From: JAJTHJ01 sp046316025
Lineage (GTDB): Bacteria > Pseudomonadota > Gammaproteobacteria > Burkholderiales > Burkholderiaceae_F
Assembly (NCBI GenBank): GCA_046316025.1
Contig: JBKCXU010000018.1
Span: 1-15,860 of the forward strand
Direction: 5' to 3'
Length of the DNA: 15,860 nucleotides
Shown here: piece by piece, positions 1 to 8,800 of the stretch
How positions within the stretch are numbered: position 1 is the first letter of the stretch
How the letters are laid out: each line of letters starts with the position of its first letter
The notes under the pieces: generated by a model
Database searches by the model: none
Seen by the model: only the letters and a program-made list of their open reading frames with translations
Told to the model about the DNA's origin: nothing
Translations under genes and position numbers: made by a program

Positions 1-45
1 CCCCCCCCAGCGCCGCTCTGCCGGCGGCGGCGCCGTGTCTGTCGC
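1..45. other. Probable low-quality sequence at contig end inside htpG
   Basis: The window opens with a run of eight C. The htpG reading frame, which matches the family well up to IYYVTGD, then reads RHGAAAGRAALGG. In other HtpG proteins this stretch is roughly GDS-AAA-x-SPxLEVFRKKG. The loss of the family pattern over the last 45 bases, together with the homopolymer, suggests base-call errors at a contig end rather than real divergence. This is inference; reads or a longer assembly would settle it. Confidence 0.5.
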
Positions 46-1372
46 CGGTGACGTAGTAGATTGCCTTCTGCCCGTCCTTCATCCGCGCGACATAGTCGCT
101 CAACGACACGGTCGCGGCGCCGTCGCTGCGCGTCGAGGCAAAGCGCAGTAGCTTGGCGATCCTTTCCCGGTTGGAGCTGTCGCCGCCGATGCCTTCCTTC
201 AGCACCTGGCCGAACTCGGCCCAGAACTGCGCGTAATCGTCCTTGCGGTACTCGGCCAGGTCTTCGCGCAGGCCCAGCACGCGCTTGGTCGAGCCTTCGC
301 GGATCGCGCGTACGTCGCGCGACTCTTGCAGGATCTCGCGGCTGACGTTGAGCGGCAGGTCGGACGAATCGATCACCCCGCGCACGAAGCGCAGGTAGGG
401 CGGCAGCAACTGCTCGGCGTCGTCCATGATGAACACGCGCCGCACGTAGAGCTTCACGCCGTGCCGGTGCTGCCGGTCCCAGATGTCGAAGGGCGCCTTG
501 GCCGGCACATAAAGCAGCTGGATGTACTCCTGCTTGCCTTCCACCCGGTTGTGCGTCCAGGCGAGCGGCTCCGCGAAGTCGTGCGCGACGTGCTTGTAGA
601 ACTCTTGGTACTGCGCTTCGGTGATGTCGTTCTTGTTGCGCGCCCACAGCGCGTTGGCCTGGTTGACGGTCTCTTCCTCGTCGGTGGCGACGTAGGCGGA
701 CTTGTCCTTGTCCCACACCTCCTTGCGCATGCGGATCGGGGTGGCAATGTGGTCGGAGTACTTGGTCAGGATCGACTTCAGCGTAAAGGCGGACAGCAGC
801 TCGTCGTCACCCGCCTTCAGGTGCAGGATCACATCGGTGCCGCGCTCTGCGCGCGTGGCCGGCGCCACCGTGAATTCGCCGCTGCCGTCGCTTTCCCACT
901 GCACGGCGGCCTCGGCCGGCTGGCCGGCGCGGCGCGAGACGACCGTCACCCGGTCGGCGACGATGAAGCTCGAATAAAAGCCCACGCCGAACTGGCCGAT
1001 CAGCTGCGCGTCCTTCTGCTGGTCGCCCGTGAGGCTCGTAAAGAACTCGCGCGTGCCGCTCTTGGCGATGGTGCCGAGATGCGCAATAGCTTCTTCGCGC
1101 GTCATGCCGATGCCATTGTCGGACACGGTGACCGTGCGCGCCGCCTTGTCGAAGCTCACGCGGATCGCCAGTTCGCCGCCGCCGTCCAAAAGCTGCGGCT
1201 GGGCGATGCTCTCGAAGCGCAACTTGTCGCAAGCATCCGAGGAATTGCTGACCAGTTCGCGCAGGAAAATCTCCTTGTTCGAGTACAGCGAATGCACCAT
1301 CAGGTGCAGCAGTTGCTTGATCTCGGCCTGGAAGCCGAGCGTCTCGCGCATGGCGGTGTCGGGTGCGCCCAT
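1..1372 (-). CDS. htpG: Molecular chaperone HtpG (bacterial Hsp90), C-terminus cut by window edge
   Basis: Cytosolic ATP-dependent Hsp90-family chaperone dimer. About 457 codons are present with no internal stop; the family is usually about 620-640 residues, so the C-terminal dimerisation domain lies off the left edge. The GHKL ATPase domain is clear: ELVSNSSDACDK with catalytic E39 and N43, DNGIGM at 85-90, and the lid glycine motif GQFGVGFYS from 126. The middle domain follows, with DLPLNVSREILQ, then LRFAST and KAIYYVTGD near the edge. I chose the ATG at 1372 because AAGGAG sits 8 nt upstream; a second in-frame ATG at 1351 has no such site. A sigma-32 promoter lies directly upstream. It is divergent from folD. 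The last roughly 15 residues next to the edge fit the family poorly (see the entry for 1-45). Identity is near certain. Confidence 0.97.
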   Translation of the reverse strand, partial: MGAPDTAMRETLGFQAEIKQLLHLMVHSLYSNKEIFLRELVSNSSDACDKLRFESIAQPQLLDGGGELAIRVSFDKAARTVTVSDNGIGMTREEAIAHLGTIAKSGTREFFTSLTGDQQKDAQLIGQFGVGFYSSFIVADRVTVVSRRAGQPAEAAVQWESDGSGEFTVAPATRAERGTDVILHLKAGDDELLSAFTLKSILTKYSDHIATPIRMRKEVWDKDKSAYVATDEEETVNQANALWARNKNDITEAQYQEFYKHVAHDFAEPLAWTHNRVEGKQEYIQLLYVPAKAPFDIWDRQHRHGVKLYVRRVFIMDDAEQLLPPYLRFVRGVIDSSDLPLNVSREILQESRDVRAIREGSTKRVLGLREDLAEYRKDDYAQFWAEFGQVLKEGIGGDSSNRERIAKLLRFASTRSDGAATVSLSDYVARMKDGQKAIYYVTGDRHGAAAGRAALGG

Positions 1373-1403
1373 CGGGTGTTCTCCTTGTTTGGCTGTGCCG
1401 CGC

Positions 1404-1433
1404 AATTATGGGGTCGGGCGCGCGGGCTTCAAG
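1404..1433 (-). promoter_or_regulatory. Sigma-32 (heat-shock) promoter of htpG
   Basis: On the minus strand CTTGAA (1433-1428) is followed after 14 bases by CCCCATAATT (1413-1404). The known RpoH consensus is CTTGAAA, a spacer of about 13-15, then CCCCATnT. Both boxes and the spacing match almost fully. The predicted transcript would start near 1398, giving a leader of about 25 nt that carries the AAGGAG ribosome site of htpG. htpG is a classic sigma-32 target in proteobacteria, which makes the assignment strong. Confidence 0.85.
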
Positions 1434-1438
1434 CCCGC
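1422..1438. repeat. 17-bp palindrome over the htpG -35 box
   Basis: GCGGGCTT-C-AAGCCCGC is a perfect 8-bp inverted repeat around one central base. The centre is the CTTGAA -35 hexamer of the htpG promoter. It lies in the 101-bp gap between divergent htpG and folD. It could be a protein-binding operator for either gene, or a by-product of GC-rich sequence around the hexamer. It does not match the HrcA/CIRCE operator. No clear sigma-70 promoter or ribosome site for folD was found in this gap. Confidence 0.4.
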
Positions 1439-1473
1439 CAGTAAACTCGCTGTCCTCACAAAACGTCGCTCTC

Positions 1474-2334
1474 ATGTCAGCCCAGATCATCGACGGCAAG
1501 GCGCTGGCCGCCCGCCTGCGCGCCGAGCTCAAGGCCCGCATCGCCCGCCTCAGCGCCGCCGGCATCCCGCCCGGTTTGGCGGTGCTTCTGGTCGGCGACG
1601 ACCCGGCCTCGGCGGTCTACGTGCGGCACAAGGTAAAGTCCTGCGAAGAAGTCGGCATCCGCTCATGGTGCGACCGGTTGGGTGCCGACACCACCGAAGC
1701 GCAGTTGTTGGCGCGGATCGCCGCGCTGAACGCCGACCCTGCCGTGCACGGCATCCTGGTGCAGTTGCCGCTGCCCAGGCATTTGGATGCGCAGCGCATC
1801 CTGGAAGCGATCGCCTTCGACAAGGACGTCGACGGCCTGCATGCAACCAACGCCGGCTTGACACTGATGGGCCGCCCGCACTTTCGCTCCTGCACGCCGT
1901 ACGGCGTGATGAAGATGCTGGAGACGACCGGGGTACCGCTGCGCGGCGCGCACGCGGTGGTGCTCGGCCGCTCCAACATGGTCGGCAAACCGATGGCGAT
2001 GCTGCTGCTCGCGGCCGACGCCACGGTGACCATCTGCCACTCGGCCACCCGCGATCTGCCCACCGTCACCCGCCAGGCCGACGTGCTGATCGCCGCGGTC
2101 GGCCGCCGCAACCTGGTGACGGCCGGGATGGTCAAGCCCGGTGCGGTGGTGATCGACGTCGGCACCAACAAGACGCCCGAAGGCAAGCTGGCGGGCGACG
2201 TGGACTTTGAGCGCGTGCGCGAAGTGGCCGGCTGGATCTCGCCGGTACCGGGCGGCGTTGGGCCGATGACCATTGCCATGCTCCTCACCAACACGGTCGA
2301 AGCGGCCGAACGCTCCGCCGGCCTCTTCGCCTGA
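1474..2334 (+). CDS. folD: Bifunctional methylenetetrahydrofolate dehydrogenase / methenyltetrahydrofolate cyclohydrolase FolD
   Basis: Cytosolic folate one-carbon enzyme that interconverts 5,10-methylene-THF, 5,10-methenyl-THF and 10-formyl-THF with NADP. It is 286 residues, like E. coli FolD (288). Visible motifs: YVRHKVKSCEEVGI with the catalytic pair Y49/K53; VQLPLP with Q97; DKDVDGL with D120; the NADP-binding loop VLGRSNMVGKPMAMLL; and the C-terminal signature PVPGGVGPMTIAMLL. The start at 1474 gives the usual MSAQIIDGKALA N-terminus. An in-frame ATG at 1363 would overlap htpG and add residues foreign to the family. No strong Shine-Dalgarno is visible. It is the first gene of the plus-strand run, with only 6 bases between its stop and the prlC start. 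Confidence 0.97.
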   Translation: MSAQIIDGKALAARLRAELKARIARLSAAGIPPGLAVLLVGDDPASAVYVRHKVKSCEEVGIRSWCDRLGADTTEAQLLARIAALNADPAVHGILVQLPLPRHLDAQRILEAIAFDKDVDGLHATNAGLTLMGRPHFRSCTPYGVMKMLETTGVPLRGAHAVVLGRSNMVGKPMAMLLLAADATVTICHSATRDLPTVTRQADVLIAAVGRRNLVTAGMVKPGAVVIDVGTNKTPEGKLAGDVDFERVREVAGWISPVPGGVGPMTIAMLLTNTVEAAERSAGLFA

Positions 2335-2340
2335 ACTGCC

Positions 2341-4410
2341 ATGCCCTTCGATACCGCCGATACCAATCCACTGCTCGATCTCGCCGGTCTGCCCAATTTC
2401 GAGGCCATCCGGCCCGAGCACATCGCGCCCGCCATTGACGCGCTGCTGGCACGCGCCCGCGCCGCGGTCGCGCACGCGACGACCGACGATCTGCCCGCCA
2501 CCTGGGATGCCGTGGTCGAGCCGCTCGACGACGCGACCGAGGCGCTGTCGCGCGCCTGGGGCACGGTCGCGCACTTAAATGCCGTGGCCGACACGCCGGC
2601 GCTGCGCGAGCAGTACAACGCCGTTCTGCCGCGCGTGACCGCGTTCTGGACCGAGCTGTCCCAGAACGAGCGGCTCTTCGCCTGCTACAAGGGGCTTGCC
2701 GCCGCGCCCGACTTCGGCCAATGGCCGCGCGCCCGCCGAACCGTGATCGAGCACGAGTTGCGCGACTTTCGCCTGGGCGGCGCCGAACTGCCCGCCGAGC
2801 CCAAGGCGCGGTTGGCCGCGATCCACGAGCGGCAGGCGCAGTTGAGCACCCGCTTTGCCGAAAACGTGCTCGACGCGACCAACGCCTTTGCCCTTTACGT
2901 CGAAGACCACGAGGTCGCCCGCAAGCTCGCCGGCATCCCGTCCGATGTACTGGAACAGTATCGCGAGGCCGCCGCGGCCGAAGGCAAGGGTGGATGCAAG
3001 CTGACGCTGCACTTCCCCAGCTACGGCCCGGCGATGCAGTACGCGCAGGACCGCGCGCTGCGCGAGCAGCTGTACCGCGCCTATGCGACGCGCGCATCCG
3101 AGTTCGGCCCGCCCGAGTGGAACAACAGCGACGCGCTGCTCGAACTGCTGCGCCTGCGACGCGAGCAGGCCGCACTGCTCGGCTACGCCGACTTTGCCGA
3201 ACTGTCGCTGGTGCCCAAAATGGCGCAATCGAGCGGCGAGGTGCTCGACTTCCTGCGCGACCTGGCGCGCCGCTGCAAGCCGTACGCGGCGCGCGACATG
3301 GCCGAACTGCGCGAGTTTGCCGCGCGCGAACTGAACCTCGCCGAACTGCACGCCTGGGACATCGCCTACGCCAGCGAAAAACTGCGCGAGGCGCGCTACG
3401 CCTACTCCGAGCAGGAGGTCAAGCAGTACTTCACCGAGACCGCGGTGCTGCCCGGTCTGTTCAAGCTGATCGAGACCCTGTTTGCGGTCGCCATCCGCCA
3501 AGACAACGCCCCCACCTGGCATCCGGACGTGAAGTTCTACCGGATCGAGTCGCTCGACGGCACTCTGCTGGCGCAGTTCTATCTCGATCTGTACGCGCGC
3601 GAGCACAAGCAGGGCGGGGCCTGGCAGGACGACGCGCGCGCCCGCCGTGCCGCGCACGGCCGGTTGCAGACCCCGGTGTCGTACCTCACCTGCAACTTCT
3701 CGCGCCCGACCGGCGGCAAGCCCGCGCTCTTCACCCACGATGAGGTGCTGACCCTGTTCCACGAGTTCGGCCACGGCCTGCACCACATGCTCACCCGGGT
3801 GGACGAGCTGTCGGTCTCCGGCATCAGCGGCGTGGAGTGGGACGCGGTCGAACTGCCCAGCCAGTTCATGGAGAACTTCGCCTGGGAATGGGAGGGGCTG
3901 CAACTGCTCACCGCGCACGTCGAGACCGGGGCGAAGCTGCCGCGCGAACTGTTCGACAAGATGGTCGCCGCCAAGAACTTTCAGAGCGGCATGCAGTTCG
4001 TGCGTCAACTGGAATTCGGCCTGACCGACCTGCGGCTGCACACCGACTTCGAGCCGACCGATGCAGCCGCGCTGCAAGCTCTGGTGGCCGAGGTGCGGCA
4101 GGAGGTGGCGGTGGTGATCCCGCCGCCGTTTAACCGGATGGCGGCGAGCTTCAGCCACATCTTTGCCGGCGGCTATGCGGCCGGCTACTACAGCTACAAG
4201 TGGGCCGAGGTGCTCTCGGCCGACGCGTACGCCGCCTTCGAAGGCTGCGCCACGGTGCTCGACCCGGCGGCGGGACGGCGCTTTCTCGATGAAGTGCTGG
4301 CGGTCGGCGGCAGCCGGCCGGCAATGGAGTCTTTCGTCGCCTTCCGCGGCCGCAAGCCGACGATGGACGCGCTGCTGCGGCACAACGGCATGGACGGTGC
4401 GCCGGCATGA
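2341..4410 (+). CDS. prlC: Oligopeptidase A (M3 zinc metallopeptidase)
   Basis: Cytosolic zinc endopeptidase of the thimet oligopeptidase (M3A) family that degrades short peptides, including cleaved signal peptides. It is 689 residues; the E. coli enzyme (PrlC/OpdA) is 680. The zinc site is HEFGH at 474-478. The third ligand is E504 in DAVELPSQFMENFAWE, the spacing expected for this family. The N-terminal NPLLDLAGLPNFEAIRPEHI is the characteristic OpdA opening. Near the C-terminus are the conserved FNRMAASFSHIFAGGYAAGYYSY-type residues that line the substrate channel. The start lies 6 bases after folD, with no obvious Shine-Dalgarno, which suggests translation follows on from folD. The stop overlaps the next start as ATGA. 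The same DNA carries a long open frame on the opposite strand, which is a GC-rich shadow. Confidence 0.96.
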   Translation: MPFDTADTNPLLDLAGLPNFEAIRPEHIAPAIDALLARARAAVAHATTDDLPATWDAVVEPLDDATEALSRAWGTVAHLNAVADTPALREQYNAVLPRVTAFWTELSQNERLFACYKGLAAAPDFGQWPRARRTVIEHELRDFRLGGAELPAEPKARLAAIHERQAQLSTRFAENVLDATNAFALYVEDHEVARKLAGIPSDVLEQYREAAAAEGKGGCKLTLHFPSYGPAMQYAQDRALREQLYRAYATRASEFGPPEWNNSDALLELLRLRREQAALLGYADFAELSLVPKMAQSSGEVLDFLRDLARRCKPYAARDMAELREFAARELNLAELHAWDIAYASEKLREARYAYSEQEVKQYFTETAVLPGLFKLIETLFAVAIRQDNAPTWHPDVKFYRIESLDGTLLAQFYLDLYAREHKQGGAWQDDARARRAAHGRLQTPVSYLTCNFSRPTGGKPALFTHDEVLTLFHEFGHGLHHMLTRVDELSVSGISGVEWDAVELPSQFMENFAWEWEGLQLLTAHVETGAKLPRELFDKMVAAKNFQSGMQFVRQLEFGLTDLRLHTDFEPTDAAALQALVAEVRQEVAVVIPPPFNRMAASFSHIFAGGYAAGYYSYKWAEVLSADAYAAFEGCATVLDPAAGRRFLDEVLAVGGSRPAMESFVAFRGRKPTMDALLRHNGMDGAPA

Positions 4411-5018
4411 AGCCGCTGGCCGCCCTCGTCCTCTGCTGCGCGCTCGCCGCGCCGGCGCTGGCGCAGTACAAGTGGACGGCCCCCGACGGCAGCACCACTT
4501 ACGGCGACCGGCCGCCGGCGGGCGCGCGCGACGTGCAGAAGCTGGGGAGCGGTGCGGCGCCGGGCGCGAACGACCCACTGCAGGGGCTACCGTTCGAGCT
4601 GCGGCGGGCAGCGCAGAGCTTTCCGGTACGCCTTTACACGACACCGGGCTGTGCGCCTTGCGACGCCGGGCGCGAAGCGCTGCGGGCGCGCGGCGTGCCG
4701 TTCGAGGAGCGCACCGTCGTCTCGCGCGCAGACCTCGAAGCCTTGCTCGGCTTGGGCCATGGCGGCGACTTGCCGCTGCTGACCGTCGGCCGACAAGCCC
4801 AGCGCGGTTTCGAACCGCGCGCCTGGATGAGCCTGCTCGACGCGGCGGGCTACCCCGCCGCGTCGCAGTTGCCGCGCAACTGGCAGCCTGCGGCGCCGCG
4901 CCCGATCGGCGAAGCGGCCCCGTCGGCGCCAGCCCCTGCGGCCGCCGCGCCGGAGACCGAAGCTGCAACACGGCCCCCACCGCCCGAGCCGACCCGCGGC
5001 GGCCCCACGCGCTTCTGA
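4407..5018 (+). CDS. Exported DUF4124 - glutaredoxin-like fusion protein
   Basis: A 203-residue protein with three parts. Residues 1-19 are a signal peptide (MKPLAALVLCCALAAPALA, likely cleaved before Q20). Residues about 20-45 are a DUF4124 module (QYKWTAPDGSTTYGDRPPAGA). Residues about 74-150 are a glutaredoxin/thioredoxin fold with a CAPC redox motif (C82, C85) and the cis-proline in DLPLLTVG (P123). The tail from about 160 is rich in Ala/Pro and probably disordered. It should act in the periplasm as a thiol oxidoreductase, but partner and substrate are unknown. Its ATG overlaps the prlC stop and its TGA overlaps the exonuclease start by one base, so expression is translationally coupled. 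Domain calls are firm; the function is inferred from the fold. Confidence 0.85.
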   Translation: MKPLAALVLCCALAAPALAQYKWTAPDGSTTYGDRPPAGARDVQKLGSGAAPGANDPLQGLPFELRRAAQSFPVRLYTTPGCAPCDAGREALRARGVPFEERTVVSRADLEALLGLGHGGDLPLLTVGRQAQRGFEPRAWMSLLDAAGYPAASQLPRNWQPAAPRPIGEAAPSAPAPAAAAPETEAATRPPPPEPTRGGPTRF

Positions 5019-5800
5019 TGCCCACCTCGCTCGCCACCTGGAACGTCAACTCGCTCAAGGTGCGGCTGCCGCATCTGCTCGATTGGCTGGTTGCGCATCG
5101 GCCGACCATCGTCTGTCTGCAAGAGACGAAGCTCACCGACGACAAGTTTCCCGTCGCCGATCTCGAAGCGGCGGGTTACCGCAGTGTCTACGCCGGCCAG
5201 AAGACCTACAACGGCGTGGCCGTGCTGCTGCGCGCCGACAGCGGCACGGCGCCGACCGAAGTGCAGATCAACCTGCCGAACTTTGCCGACGAGCAAAAGC
5301 GCCTGCTCGCCGTCACGGTGGGCGACCTGCGTGTGGTCTGCGGCTACTTTCCCAACGGCCAGGCAGTCGGCAGCGAGAAGTACGAGTACAAGCTGCGCTG
5401 GCTGGCGGCACTGACGGATTGGTTGCGCGGCGAACTCTCGCGCTACCCCAATCTGGCGCTGGCCGGCGATTACAACATCGCGCCGGAGCCGCGGGATGTG
5501 CACGACCCCGCCGCATGGGAGGGCCAGGTGCTGGTTTCCGCGCCGGAGCGTGCGGCGTTTCGCGCGCTGCTCGATCTCGGTCTGCAAGACAGTTTCCGCC
5601 GGTTCAACCAGCCGGAGCGCAGCTACACGTGGTGGGATTACCGCAACCTCGCCTTCCGCCGCAAGATGGGCCTGCGCATCGACCACATCCTGCTCACGCC
5701 GGCGCTGGCAGCGACCTGCACCGGCTGCATCATCGACGTCGAACCGCGCCGCCGCGAGCAGCCGAGCGACCACGCGCCGGTGCTCGCCACCTTCGCCTGA
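5018..5800 (+). CDS. xth: Exodeoxyribonuclease III / AP endonuclease
   Basis: DNA-repair nuclease that nicks DNA 5' of abasic sites and removes nucleotides 3' to 5'. It is 260 residues (E. coli Xth is 268). The exonuclease-endonuclease-phosphatase fold residues are all present: N9 and N11 in WNVNS, E36 in QETK, Y110 in GYFPNG, D151/N153 in AGDYNIAP, D222 in RIDHILL, and D251/H252 in PSDHAPV. The ATG at 5018 shares one base with the preceding TGA (TGATG) and gives the family N-terminus. The same open frame continues far upstream through prlC in a shadow frame and should not be included. It is last in the folD-prlC-glutaredoxin run. Its TGA abuts the stop codon of the convergent RND pump gene with no base between. 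Confidence 0.95.
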   Translation: MPTSLATWNVNSLKVRLPHLLDWLVAHRPTIVCLQETKLTDDKFPVADLEAAGYRSVYAGQKTYNGVAVLLRADSGTAPTEVQINLPNFADEQKRLLAVTVGDLRVVCGYFPNGQAVGSEKYEYKLRWLAALTDWLRGELSRYPNLALAGDYNIAPEPRDVHDPAAWEGQVLVSAPERAAFRALLDLGLQDSFRRFNQPERSYTWWDYRNLAFRRKMGLRIDHILLTPALAATCTGCIIDVEPRRREQPSDHAPVLATFA

Positions 5801-8800
5801 TCAGGGCTCGCGCTGCGCCGGCTGGTGCGTCAGCGCCACCCCGCCGCGGCGCGCACGGCGGTCGCGCCAGCGCGCCGCCCAGCCGTCCAGATACGAGTAG
5901 ATCACCGGCACCACCACGAGCGTGAGCAGCGTGGAGGTGATCACCCCGCCGATGATCGCGCGGCCCATCGGCGCCTGCTGCTCGGAGCCTTCGCCCAAGC
6001 CCAGCGCCAGCGGCAGCATGCCGAAGATCATCGCCGCGGTGGTCATCAAAATCGGCCGCAGCCGCACCTGGCCGGCCTCGCGCAACGCATCCATCCGGTT
6101 CAAGCCCTCGCGCTGGCCCTTGTTGGCAAAGTCCACCAGCAGGATCGCGTTCTTGGTCACCAGCCCCATCAGGAAGACGATGCCGATCATCGAGAAGATG
6201 TTCATCGTCGTGTTGGTGACGAGCAGCGCCAGCATCACGCCGACGATCGACAGCGGCAGCGAGGCCATGATCGCCAGCGGCTGGATGAAGCTGCCGAACT
6301 GCGAGGCGAGCACGATGTAGATGAAGATCACCGCCAGCAGCAGCGCCGCGCCGATGGCGCTACCGACCTCCTGCTGCTCGCGGATTTGGCCGCCGACGTC
6401 GAACGTCAGTCCCGGTGGCAGCGGGTAGTCGCGCACCAGCTGCTGCACCTCCTTGCCCACGTCGCCCGCCGCCCGCCCCTGCACGCCGGCAAAGAGCGCC
6501 ACCCGCCGTTGCAGGTTCTGCCGGCGGATGTTCTCCGGGTTGAACGTCTTTTCCACCGTGGCGATGGCGCGCAGCGGCACCACCTCGGGCGAGCCGTCGG
6601 CCAGTTGCCGGCCGGTGGCGATGTTCAGATTGGCAATGTCTTCGACCAGCGCACGGTTGACCTGCGGCAGTTGCACCACGACCTCGTAGTTCTGCCCGTC
6701 GGGGGCCAGCCAGTAGCCGGCGTTTTCGCCCTCCACCAGCGCGCGCAGCGTGCTGCCCAGTTGCGCATGGGTGATGCCGTACTCGGCGGCGAGTTCGGGC
6801 CGCAGCCGCACCGCCAGCGCGGGCGTGCCTTCCTTGACCGAGGTTTCGATGTCGGTGATGCCGGGGATCGCCTTGACCTTCTCTTTCAGATCGGCGATCA
6901 CGCGTTGCATCTCGGCGTCGTTGTTGCCGAGCAGCGCGACGTAGATCGGCTGGTTCCAGCCCACCTTGAGTTCCACGCCGGGGATGCTCGCCACCCGCTC
7001 GCGGATCGCCCGCTCCAGTTCCTTCTGCGTGCGCTCGCGTGCCGCGCGCGGTACGAGCTTCAGATTGATGGTCGCGCCATTACGCGCGCCGTCGGTGCCG
7101 ATGTTGGTGTCGATCGACTCGATCTCGCGGAACTCCGCCAGCACCGCCTCCACCCGCTTGACCCGCTCGTTGGCGTACTCCAGCGAGGAGCCAATCGGCA
7201 GCGTCAGGCGGATCGAGGTGTAGCTCTGGTCGGTCTCGGGCACCATCTCGGTGCCGACGACGGCGGCGATCGGGAAACTCGCGAGGAAGCTCGCCGTGGC
7301 AATGGCCAAGGTCGTCTTGCGATGGGCCAGTGCCCAATCGAGCAGCCGCCCGTACCAGACGTGCCAGCGCTCGACCCAGCGGTCGAAGGTGCGCAACACC
7401 GGCCCGACCACGGGCAAGCGCGTCGCGCCTTCCGGCGGGTCGCGCCACACCGCGGACAGCATCGGGTCGAGCGTAAAGCTGACGAACATCGACAGCAGCA
7501 CCGCCACCACCACCGTCAGGCCAAAGGAGTGGAAGAACTTGCCGACCAGCCCGCTCATGAATGCGATCGGCACGAACACGGCGACGATGGACAGCGTGGT
7601 CGCAAGCACGGCCAAGCCGATCTCGTCGGTGCCCTCGCGCGCGGCGGTCGCGTGGTCCTTGCCCATCCGCAGATGGCGCACGATGTTCTCGCGCACGACG
7701 ATGGCATCGTCGATCAGCAGGCCGATCACCAGCGACAGCGCCATCAGCGTCATGTAATTGAGCGTGAAGCCCAGCGCATAGAGTGCGATGAAGGTGGCGA
7801 TCACCGAGATCGGCAGCGTCAAGCCGGTGATGACCGTGCTGCGCCAGGAGCCGAGAAACAGAAAGACGATCAGCACGGTGAGCAGCGCGCCTTCGACGAT
7901 GGTGCGCTTGACGTTGTCGACCGACTGCTCGACGAAGTCCGACTCCGCCCACATGAACTTCAGTTCGACGCCGGACGGTAGTTGCTTGCGGATGCCCTCG
8001 GCCGCGGTCTTCAGCTCCCGGCCGACTTCGACGATGTTGGCGTCCTGCGCCTTCCACACGCGCACGCCGATCGCCGGTCGGCCATCGACGCGCGACAACG
8101 ACAGCGCCTCGCGCTCAGCATCGATCGTTCGCGCCACCTGCGACAGCAAGATCGGCACACCGTTGCGGCGCGCGACGATGATCTGCTCGAACTGCTCCGG
8201 GCGCGCCAGCCGGCCGTCCACGCGGACGATGGTCTCGGCAGTGGCGTTGTAGACGGTGCCCACCGCCACGCTGACGTTGGCCGTGCGCAGCGCGGAGAGC
8301 ACTTGGTCGACCGTCAGACCCAGCGCCGTGAGCCGCGCCGGGTCGATCCGCACCTGCACCTGCCGCGTCACCGTGCCGGACAATTCGACGCGCCCCACCC
8401 CATTGACGCGCTCGAAGCCCTTTTGCACCACCTGCTCGGCCAGCAGCGTCAACTCGCGCGGCGTGCGCGTACCCGACAGCAGCGCAAAAGTGGCCACCGG
8501 CTGCTGCTCCTCGGCGTTGATCCGCTGCACCACCGGATCCTTGGCCTCGCGCGGGAAGCTGGCGCGGATCTGCGCCAGCTTGTCGCGCACCTCCTGCGTG
8601 GCGCGGGTCATGTCCACGTCGTACCTGAACTCGACCCAGGTGAGCGAGCGCCCTTCGTCGGAGCGCGACAGCAGCCGCTTGACGCCGGCAACCGTGTTGA
8701 CGGCGTTCTCCACCGGCTTGGCCAGGTCGTTTTCCACCTGCTCGGGCGAGGCCCCGGGATAGGCGATCCAGATGCTCAGGCCCGGCGGCGACACGTCGGG

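Noticed and set aside
1363..1473. Longer FolD starting at ATG 1363
   Set aside because: The extension overlaps the htpG start region and reads non-family residues; MSAQIIDGKALA at 1474 is the usual FolD beginning.
2575..5145. 856-codon open frame on the minus strand opposite prlC, the glutaredoxin fusion and xth
   Set aside because: It lies antisense to three genes with clear catalytic motifs. Its translation is low-complexity and Arg/Ala/Gly/Gln-rich, with no recognisable domain, typical of a GC-rich shadow frame.
5825..7981. 718-codon plus-strand open frame opposite the RND pump
   Set aside because: Composition is His/Arg/Gln/Asp-rich, with no domain. It is the mirror of well-conserved RND codons.
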